From Lachnospiraceae bacterium (GTDB lineage: Bacteria; Bacillota_A; Clostridia; Lachnospirales; Lachnospiraceae): a stretch of 5,115 nucleotides of DNA. Below the pieces are notes generated by a model. That model was not told the DNA's origin. It saw only the letters and a list, made by a program, of their open reading frames with translations, and ran no database searches. Position numbers and translations under genes: made by a program. Below are positions 1 through 5,115 of this stretch, piece after piece (position 1 is the stretch's first letter; the number at the start of each line of letters is the position of its first letter). The DNA is taken from positions 1 to 5,115 of the forward strand of contig JAGCAV010000424.1 in the NCBI GenBank assembly GCA_017652545.1. The letters run 5' to 3'.

Positions 1-741
<741 letters not shown>

Positions 742-747
742 TTAATC

Positions 748-1608
748 CTATCCTTTCACACTGCCGGATGTAAGACCGGCAATAAATGTTTTCTGGGCAA
801 ACAGATAGACAATGATAATCGGCACGACCGCCATGACGGCGCCGGGCATCAGTACGTCGAAGGCGTCACCATAGGGCGTGATGGTCGTACCCATACCGAT
901 CGGAATGGTGAATTTCTCATTGGAGCTGAGCACGATCAGCGGCCAGAGCAGATTGTTCCAGCTGTTCATGCACGAGAGGATCGTCATGGCTCCGAAGGCA
1001 GGGATCATGTTCGGCACCATGACACGGAAAAAGATCCCGTAGTCACTGCACCCGTCGATCCTCGCAGCCTCCATCAGTTCCTTCGGCAGTCCCAGAACAT
1101 ATTGTCGGAAAAAGAATATCATAAATGGCGGGACAAGGTAAGGCATGATCACGCCGAAATACGTGTTTGTCAGATGAAAGCGGATCAGCATGCGGTACAG
1201 CGGCAGCAGAAGGATCTCAAACGGGACCATCATCAGCACCAGAACGATGGTGAAGATCACGTTCCGCCCTTTAAAACGGTACATGGCCAGGCCGTAGCCG
1301 ACCATCGAACCGAAAATGAGGCCGATCACCGTCTGCAGGACCATGATGATCAGACTGGACTTGTACCACTGCCAGTAAATGCCATCCCGGTAGGTGTTGA
1401 GCGCCTTGTAGTTGCTGAAGGACGAGATACCCGGGTCAAAGGTCAGACTCAGGCCGTTGCGCAGCATTTCTGTTCCGGATTTGAGCGAGCTCAGGAACAT
1501 AAAGTAAAACGGAACCATCAGAAGCGCCGCTGTCACAAACATCAGCGCGGTCGCAAGTACCGAAAGACCTCTCTTTTTGTTTCCGCCGATTTTTCCGGAT
1601 CTTTTCAT
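748..1608 (-). CDS. Carbohydrate ABC transporter permease, MalG type (CUT1 family)
   Basis: This is the second inner-membrane permease subunit of a CUT1 sugar importer (286 aa, normal for the family at about 270-290). Hydrophobic segments lie near residues 17-39, 85-108, 117-137, 151-170, 200-222 and 254-273, consistent with six membrane helices. The cytoplasmic EAA loop that docks on the ATPase is seen as ELMEAARIDGCSDYGIFFRV followed by MVP (about 178-199), with the conserved EAA and Gly186. The end, QKTFIAGLTSGSVKG, is typical of MalG-type subunits. The start at 1608 has AAAGGAGG nine bases upstream. That Shine-Dalgarno lies inside the last codons of the MalF-type gene, which ends 4 bp upstream, so the two are probably translationally coupled and made in equal amounts. 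The transported sugar cannot be read from the sequence; the GH51 neighbour suggests arabino-oligosaccharides. Confidence 0.96.
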   Translation of the reverse strand: MKRSGKIGGNKKRGLSVLATALMFVTAALLMVPFYFMFLSSLKSGTEMLRNGLSLTFDPGISSFSNYKALNTYRDGIYWQWYKSSLIIMVLQTVIGLIFGSMVGYGLAMYRFKGRNVIFTIVLVLMMVPFEILLLPLYRMLIRFHLTNTYFGVIMPYLVPPFMIFFFRQYVLGLPKELMEAARIDGCSDYGIFFRVMVPNMIPAFGAMTILSCMNSWNNLLWPLIVLSSNEKFTIPIGMGTTITPYGDAFDVLMPGAVMAVVPIIIVYLFAQKTFIAGLTSGSVKG

Positions 1609-1612
1609 CAGA

Positions 1613-2515
1613 TCAGTCCTCCTTTCTGAAGAATCCCATGGCCGTCAGCTGCAGCAGGTTCACCACTACGACCAGGCCCAGAAGAACAAGTCCCACAGCC
1701 GAGGCAAGGCCCATATTGTTCTTGTAGAAGCCCATCAGATACATATATCCGACGATCGTTCTGCCGACGCCGCCCGGATTGTTCTGTGCCCAGAGCGCGA
1801 CAGATTCGGTGAACATGGCAAATCCGCCCAGGACCGTGATCGTGATCACATAGATCAGGACCGGCTTTATGCCCGGAAGCGAGATATGGAAGAACTGCTG
1901 TACGGGACCCGCGCCGTCGATCTTCGCGGATTCGTAGAGTTCAACGGGAATGGCCTGGAGCCCTGAAATATAGTAGATGATGTTTACCCCCATCCATCGC
2001 CATAGCGTGAGCAGGATCAGCACCATATTGCCGGTGTTCGAAAACATGAGCCAGTCCTTGGGTGCCTGTCCGAAAAGGCCGATCAGCCGGTTTGCCGGGG
2101 ATGTCGGCAGCGTGCCGAATGCCAGCCGGAATACAATACCGACTACGATAATGGATGTCAGCGCCGGCACAAAAAACAGGGATTTGAAAAATCCGGGGAA
2201 TTTTACGATGCCGGAGTTGAGAATGACCGCGAAGATCAGCGGGACGATCGTCAGGACAACGACATCCCAGAAGGCATAGCGGAATGTGGTGGCAAGGGCC
2301 TGTTTGAAGTTCCGGTCAAACAGCCTTTTATAGTTTTCCAGTCCTATAAAGCGCACGCTGTTCGGCCCATCGATGCGCTGGAAGCTCATCATGATGGTGG
2401 CAATAAACGGATAGAGATAAATGACCAGAAAGAAAATCAGAAAAGGAGCCACAAATACATAGGGTACAACTTTCGTATTCATCAGCGGGTTCTTTCTCCC
2501 GGATGATGCGGGCAT
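1613..2515 (-). CDS. Carbohydrate ABC transporter permease, MalF type (CUT1 family)
   Basis: This is the first permease subunit of the importer and forms the membrane channel with the MalG-type partner. With the start chosen here it has 300 residues. Six hydrophobic segments are visible (about 18-40, 81-100, 112-133, 164-183, 216-237 and 268-292). The EAA loop reads LYESAKIDGAGPVQQFFHIS then LP (193-214), with Ala in the motif replaced by Ser at one position, which is common in MalF-type subunits. The sequence PYVFVAPFLIFFLVIYLYPF at 18-37 is the usual first helix. The start at 2515 is chosen because GGAGGTGAT lies directly upstream with seven bases between GGAGG and ATG. A longer reading from GTG at 2582-2584 would add 23 residues encoded by an intrinsic terminator hairpin and its U-run, which is unlikely. 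An ATG at codon 12 has no good ribosome site. No ATPase gene is present in the window. Confidence 0.95.
   Translation of the reverse strand: MPASSGRKNPLMNTKVVPYVFVAPFLIFFLVIYLYPFIATIMMSFQRIDGPNSVRFIGLENYKRLFDRNFKQALATTFRYAFWDVVVLTIVPLIFAVILNSGIVKFPGFFKSLFFVPALTSIIVVGIVFRLAFGTLPTSPANRLIGLFGQAPKDWLMFSNTGNMVLILLTLWRWMGVNIIYYISGLQAIPVELYESAKIDGAGPVQQFFHISLPGIKPVLIYVITITVLGGFAMFTESVALWAQNNPGGVGRTIVGYMYLMGFYKNNMGLASAVGLVLLGLVVVVNLLQLTAMGFFRKED
1618..1625 (-). promoter_or_regulatory. Ribosome binding site of the MalG-type permease, embedded in the MalF-type gene
   Basis: On the minus strand this is AAAGGAGG, nine bases before the ATG at 1608-1606. Its bases belong to the final Arg-Lys-Glu-Asp codons of the preceding permease, whose TGA is at 1615-1613. 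Ribosomes finishing the first permease therefore clear and reach this site, the usual layout for translational coupling of paired permease subunits. Confidence 0.85.
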
Positions 2516-2518
2516 ATC

Positions 2519-2527
2519 ATCACCTCC
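2519..2527 (-). promoter_or_regulatory. Ribosome binding site deciding the MalF-type permease start
   Basis: Read on the minus strand this is GGAGGTGAT, a long match to the anti-Shine-Dalgarno, with seven bases between GGAGG and the ATG at 2515-2513. It supports the 300-residue permease over the 23-residue N-terminal extension beginning at GTG 2584. The site lies about 30 bases beyond the U-run of the upstream terminator, so it is present only on read-through transcripts or on transcripts started in between. Confidence 0.85.
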
Positions 2528-2555
2528 GTTTCTGCCCGGAAATGCTGTGTATGAT

Positions 2556-2595
2556 AAAAAACAGCCGGGGCGGGCGAAGTGCACCGTCCCGACTG
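2556..2595 (-). terminator. Intrinsic terminator between binding-protein and permease genes
   Basis: On the minus strand the 5' arm CAGTCGGGACGG (2595-2584) pairs with CCGCCCCGGCTG (2573-2562). This gives a 12-bp stem with one A-C mismatch and one G-T wobble, closing a 10-base loop, and it is followed at once by six T residues (2561-2556). This is the classic form of a Rho-independent terminator. It lies about 100 bases after the binding-protein stop codon and 40 bases before the permease start, inside an apparent operon. It therefore probably acts as a partial terminator that leaves the binding protein more abundant than the permeases. Strength and read-through cannot be judged by eye. Confidence 0.8.
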
Positions 2596-2640
2596 TCTCC
2601 TTGAGAAAACGACACTTGTCATTTCACACTGTCTTCTTTG

Positions 2641-2658
2641 CCGGGAACGTGTTCCCGG
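2641..2658. repeat. Perfect 18-nt inverted repeat downstream of the binding-protein gene
   Basis: CCGGGAAC and GTTCCCGG flank a two-base centre (CCGGGAACGTGTTCCCGG). As RNA this would form a GC-rich stem of seven pairs with a four-base loop. It starts 37 bases after the binding-protein stop codon on the minus strand. No T-run follows (the next bases are CAAAGAAGACAG), so it is not an intrinsic terminator by itself. It may protect the 3' end of the short binding-protein transcript from exonucleases or pause RNA polymerase ahead of the true terminator. A protein-binding palindrome is possible but unsupported. The rest of 2516-2695 holds the terminator and the permease ribosome site; I see no gene there. 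Confidence 0.7.
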
Positions 2659-2695
2659 ATCAGCAGATCATGTGTAAAGTCCTGCTTAACGAAGA

Positions 2696-3976
2696 TCAAT
2701 AGATCATGCCGCGAAGCTCTTCAGCGCAGTCTTTGGCAATGGCTTCAGGATCTTTTCCGGTGATCACAAGGTCATATGCCATCTGGTTGCGTACGATATC
2801 GGCAGCGGCCGGGAACATGTCGGTCAGGCATGTATCCGGGATGTCATCAAGAACGGATTCGACAACATCAAAGATACCGTCTCCATAATAGTCGAAGAAC
2901 TTGTTCGGGGCTTTCATCTCCTCGGATCCGTATACATCCGTCATGATCGGGTCAAAGCCCAGGATCAGCCAGGTGTTGACGCAGCCTTCGAAGCTGAGTG
3001 TTGCATAGGCAAGCCATTCCTTCGCGATATCCACGTTCTCGCTGGTCTTCACGACAGCCGTGCCGGTGCCGCCCATCTGTGCGGATTTGTGTCCGCCGTC
3101 AGACCACAGAGGAAGCGGAGCAACTTTGATCTTTCCGGAAAGGTCAGGCATGTAATCCGTGAAGCGGTTCAGGTACCAGAAAGGCATGCTGACGGAAGCG
3201 CACTCGCCGCTGTTCATCCAGCCGTAGTACTCCTCTGCGTGATGGTTGCCGCCGGGGCAGGCCACCGCGGTGCCGTCATCGAGCATCTCTTTCATGAATG
3301 CAAGGGTGTTCACCACGACCGGCTCATCCATACGGACTTCGTTGTCGGGTGTCAGCCAGTCGCCGCCATGCTGGTTGACCAGCGGATAAATGCTCCAGCA
3401 GTCCTTGGACTCCCATGTGCACATCGGCTTGCCGGTCTTCTCAAGAACGACCTTGCCGGCTTCATGGTAATCTTCCCATGTCTTGATATCTTCGTAGTTG
3501 ATACCGGCCTCTTCAAGGATCTCGGTGTTGTAATACATAACGCATGCGCCGATATGATGGTCAATGCCGTAGAACTTTCCGTCAACAGCGTAGTTGTTGA
3601 AGCGGCTCATGACCAGATGATCTTCCATCGGCTCCACGATATCGTTCAGCTCGGCAAGCTGGATATCGCCTTTCAGGTAGTTCGCGAACATATTGATCTC
3701 TATGTCCACGATGTCGGGTGCGCCTTCTCCTGTCTGCAGTGCAATGGTCAGCTTGTTGTGCATATCCTCATAGGGATATACCTGCATGTCAATGTCAAGT
3801 TTCGGATTGTCCGGATTCGCGTTCCACTCATCCAGCATCTCGTAGTAAAGCTGTGTGTGGAGCTCCTGGAAGGTCCACAGTGTCAGTTTGATCGGTTCCT
3901 CGCCTGCCAGGGACATCATACTGCATGACGCAGCAAGCAGAGCGGTCATCAATACGGCTGCAAGATACTTCTTCAT
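2696..3976 (-). CDS. Extracellular sugar-binding protein of a CUT1 ABC importer (SBP family 1)
   Basis: This is the substrate-capturing component of the importer (426 aa, usual length for the family). The N-terminus MKKYLAAVLMTALLAASC is a signal peptide. Cys18 after Leu-Ala-Ala-Ser fits the loose lipobox pattern and would anchor the protein to the membrane; signal peptidase I cleavage after SLA (22-24) is an alternative. The mature protein starts with PIKLTLWTFQE. The family features LTIALQTGEGAPDIVDIEI (76-94), VDGKFYGIDHHIGACVMYYN (131-150) and the following EILEEAGI are clear. Several Trp and Tyr residues in the middle could stack on a sugar ring. AAGGAGG at 3984-3990 lies seven bases before the ATG. 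The gene is first after the promoter at 4046-4074 and is followed by a hairpin and a terminator, so it is probably the most abundant product of the operon. Ligand: arabino-oligosaccharide by context only. Confidence 0.95.
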   Translation of the reverse strand: MKKYLAAVLMTALLAASCSMMSLAGEEPIKLTLWTFQELHTQLYYEMLDEWNANPDNPKLDIDMQVYPYEDMHNKLTIALQTGEGAPDIVDIEINMFANYLKGDIQLAELNDIVEPMEDHLVMSRFNNYAVDGKFYGIDHHIGACVMYYNTEILEEAGINYEDIKTWEDYHEAGKVVLEKTGKPMCTWESKDCWSIYPLVNQHGGDWLTPDNEVRMDEPVVVNTLAFMKEMLDDGTAVACPGGNHHAEEYYGWMNSGECASVSMPFWYLNRFTDYMPDLSGKIKVAPLPLWSDGGHKSAQMGGTGTAVVKTSENVDIAKEWLAYATLSFEGCVNTWLILGFDPIMTDVYGSEEMKAPNKFFDYYGDGIFDVVESVLDDIPDTCLTDMFPAAADIVRNQMAYDLVITGKDPEAIAKDCAEELRGMIY

Positions 3977-4014
3977 GGCATTTCCTCCTTTACAATGGAA
4001 TAGGCGTTTTCTGT

Positions 4015-4034
4015 TTGGATTAACGATAATCCAA
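4015..4034. promoter_or_regulatory. LacI-type operator O1, downstream of the transporter promoter
   Basis: TTGGATTAACGATAATCCAA is a 20-bp palindrome. The 8-bp arms TTGGATTA and TAATCCAA match perfectly, there is one A-A mismatch, and the centre is CG (axis between 4024 and 4025). Even-spaced palindromes with a central CG are the hallmark of LacI-family operators, because the hinge-helix leucine intercalates there. It would cover roughly +5 to +24 of the binding-protein transcript, where bound repressor would block RNA polymerase. The likely binder is the divergent LacI-family regulator. Confidence 0.8.
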
Positions 4035-4044
4035 GCGTCATTTT

Positions 4045-4062
4045 TATATTAACGTTAATCTA
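4045..4062. promoter_or_regulatory. LacI-type operator O2, over the transporter promoter
   Basis: The core ATTAACGTTAAT (4048-4059) is a perfect 12-bp palindrome centred on CG at 4053/4054. After one mismatch it extends by two further pairs on each side. It shares ATTAACG and TAATC with O1, and the two axes are 29 bp apart, just under three helical turns. It overlaps the -10 box and part of the spacer of the minus-strand promoter, so occupancy would exclude RNA polymerase. The assigned regulator is the LacI-family gene starting at 4252. Confidence 0.8.
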
Positions 4063-4074
4063 TGCAAATGTCAA
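4046..4074 (-). promoter_or_regulatory. Sigma-A-type promoter for the transporter/arabinofuranosidase operon
   Basis: On the minus strand a perfect -35 box TTGACA (4074-4069) is followed by a 17-base spacer and a -10 box TAATAT (4051-4046, four of six matches to TATAAT). Transcription would start near 4038-4040, leaving a leader of about 60 bases before the binding-protein ATG. The stretch upstream of the -35 (4075-4100) is A/T-rich, as in an UP element. O2 lies on the -10 box and O1 just past the start site. A better -10 match, TATAAA, exists slightly further on but with a 20-base spacer. Confidence 0.7.
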
Positions 4075-4127
4075 GATATAAAAGTGATTGTTTACATATT
4101 TTTGTGCAGAACAGCCAAAACGCCACA

Positions 4128-4149
4128 GGCATTTTCCGTGAAAAGTGCC
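4128..4149. repeat. Imperfect inverted repeat between the two divergent promoters
   Basis: GGCATTTTC (4128-4136) and GAAAAGTGCC (4140-4149) are inverted copies separated by CGT, with one extra base in the right arm. It sits upstream of both promoters and so is probably not in either transcript, which argues for a DNA site rather than an RNA hairpin. It does not match the central-CG operators O1 and O2, nor a good cre site for CcpA. It may be chance in an A/T-rich stretch. Confidence 0.35.
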
Positions 4150-4153
4150 ATGA

Positions 4154-4183
4154 TTGTTTTTCCTATGACATAAAGGTTATAAT
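4154..4183 (+). promoter_or_regulatory. Probable promoter of the LacI-family regulator gene
   Basis: A perfect -10 box TATAAT lies at 4178-4183. The best -35 is weak: TTGTTT at 4154-4159, with an 18-base spacer. Start of transcription would be near 4190, giving a leader of about 60 bases before the ATG at 4252. Neither operator palindrome overlaps this promoter, so there is no sign of direct autorepression at the core promoter. The weak -35 fits low expression of a regulator. Confidence 0.6.
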
Positions 4184-4251
4184 AAATGACAGGAGAAGCT
4201 TGACAGAAAAAAGAAACTGCTGACATGGGAAAAGGCTTGGAGAAGAGAATC

Positions 4252-5115
4252 ATGAGATCAAACCGTGTTACACTCAAAGACATCGCAAAGGAATGCGGAT
4301 GTTCGGCCAACACTGTCTCCCGGGCACTGCGCGATGACACAAGGATATCAAAAGCGGTCCGGAGTCTTGTGAAGGAAACAGCGGACCGCATGGGTTATAT
4401 TCCGAATACCATGGCATCCTCGCTGCGCTCAGGGTACAGCCATATGATCGCGGTCATTGTCAATGACCTTCACAATCAGCACTACTGTGACCTGATCAAC
4501 CGCATGGACCGGGAACTGCGGGGCAAAAACTATACCCTGATGATCCTGTGCATGCAGCTGGAGGATGAACTGGCGGAACAGCTGATCCATACCGCCATCT
4601 CGCTGTCGGTCGACGGGATCCTGTACTTTCCGAGTGTCGGCCAGAGGCATTATATAGAGTACATGACCGACAACCGGATGCCGTTTGTCCTGCTTGACCG
4701 GCGCGTGAGCGACCTGGAGGCGGACACCGTCCGGTGTGACGACGTACAGGGCGGATATCTGGCCGGGCAGCATCTTGCCGCACTTGGCCACAGGAAGTTC
4801 CTGTTCCTTTCGGGTGTCGAGCTGAGCAGTTCCCAGCTGGACCGGCTGAACGGGTTCATGACTGCCGTCAGGGAAAATGAGATTCCGGAAGAGAATGTCC
4901 GGGTGATCCCCGGCGTAGAGGTGGAGGAAGCGCTGCAGGGAAATACGCTCTCGGACCTGATCTTTCCGCTGGACTATACCGCCATTGTCTGTTTCCGTGA
5001 CGAGGTCGCCTATCCTGTCATGAACGCGCTGCGCGATAACGGCGTCTCGATCCCGGAGGAAGTATCGGTCATCAGCTTCGACAACCTGTATGCGGAGAAT
5101 TCATCCCGTCCTGCC
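4252..5115 (+). CDS. LacI-family transcriptional regulator, partial (C-terminus off the right edge)
   Basis: The frame is open from 4252 to the window end (288 residues; the family is usually 330-345). VTLKDIAKECGCSANTVSRA (6-25) is the LacI helix-turn-helix. The hinge region YIPNTMASSLRSG (49-61) ends in the conserved Leu58 that would wedge into the operator's central CG. The usual Arg of the AR-SL hinge motif is Ser56. The periplasmic-binding-like sensor domain follows from about 65, with VDGILYFP, FVLLDRRVSD, a DDVQGGYLAGQHLAALGHRK block, LDRLNGFMTAVRE and near the end IPEEVSVISFDN. It is read away from the transporter cluster and probably represses it at O1 and O2, with an arabinose-containing sugar as inducer (inference). 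The start at 4252 has GGAG nine bases upstream; an in-frame ATG at 4225 lacks a ribosome site. Confidence 0.95.
   Translation, partial: MRSNRVTLKDIAKECGCSANTVSRALRDDTRISKAVRSLVKETADRMGYIPNTMASSLRSGYSHMIAVIVNDLHNQHYCDLINRMDRELRGKNYTLMILCMQLEDELAEQLIHTAISLSVDGILYFPSVGQRHYIEYMTDNRMPFVLLDRRVSDLEADTVRCDDVQGGYLAGQHLAALGHRKFLFLSGVELSSSQLDRLNGFMTAVRENEIPEENVRVIPGVEVEEALQGNTLSDLIFPLDYTAIVCFRDEVAYPVMNALRDNGVSIPEEVSVISFDNLYAENSSRPA

Noticed and set aside
3089..3928. A 279-codon open frame on the plus strand opposite the binding-protein gene
   Set aside because: It is fully antisense to a well-supported family protein, has no recognisable domain or ribosome site, and is explained by codon bias.
3996..4013. 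Partial resemblance to a CcpA cre site around AGGCGTTTTC
   Set aside because: The TG and CA ends are misplaced relative to the central CG, so the match to WTGNNARCGNWWWCAW is poor.
4191..4223. AGGAG followed by TTG and seven sense codons ending at TGA 4221, a possible leader peptide for the regulator gene
   Set aside because: The start is a TTG with only four bases of spacing, and the peptide is too short and without a clear attenuator structure to support.
4225..4251. An upstream in-frame ATG that would add nine residues to the regulator
   Set aside because: No Shine-Dalgarno precedes it at a usable distance, whereas the ATG at 4252 has GGAG nine bases upstream and gives the usual short lead to the helix-turn-helix.
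4092..4391. A 99-codon minus-strand frame across the divergent promoter region and the regulator's helix-turn-helix
   Set aside because: It overlaps the regulator's conserved DNA-binding domain in antisense, runs through its promoter, and shows no family resemblance.
4429..4859. Overlapping minus-strand frames of 69-120 codons inside the regulator gene
   Set aside because: They are antisense to a clear LacI-family sensor domain and show Arg/Pro/Ser-rich sequence typical of shadow frames.

Overview
The window shows a carbohydrate-uptake locus of the kind found in gut- or soil-dwelling Firmicutes. I suspect a Clostridia/Lachnospiraceae-type genome: Shine-Dalgarno sites are strong (AAGGAGG), GC is moderate, the signal peptide is Gram-positive-like, and there is a CUT1-type transporter without its own ATPase. 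The species assignment is inference. No RNA genes, mobile elements, CRISPR arrays or phage genes are visible.

Layout. A four-gene cluster is read leftwards on the minus strand: solute-binding protein (2696-3976), MalF-type permease (1613-2515), MalG-type permease (748-1608) and a GH51 alpha-L-arabinofuranosidase (1-738, cut by the left edge). A LacI-family regulator is read rightwards (4252 to the right edge, cut). The 275-bp divergent intergenic region (3977-4251) holds a sigma-A-like promoter for each side. It also holds two LacI-type palindromes centred on CG, 29 bp apart, placed over and just downstream of the transporter promoter. A 180-bp gap between the binding-protein gene and the first permease (2516-2695) holds an 18-nt perfect inverted repeat and then a convincing intrinsic terminator on the minus strand.

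How the parts fit. The binding protein captures a sugar or oligosaccharide outside the cell and the two permeases carry it across the membrane, powered by an ATPase encoded elsewhere. The GH51 enzyme, which has no signal peptide, removes L-arabinofuranosyl residues inside the cell. The arrangement resembles the araNPQ-abfA part of the Bacillus subtilis arabinose operon, so arabino-oligosaccharides are the most likely substrate. The terminator after the binding-protein gene would give more binding protein than permease. The divergent LacI protein most likely represses the cluster until the sugar is present.

I did not find a previously undescribed system. The points worth a second look are regulatory: the operator pair, the intercistronic terminator, the hairpin near the binding-protein stop codon, and a start-codon choice for the first permease that depends on them.
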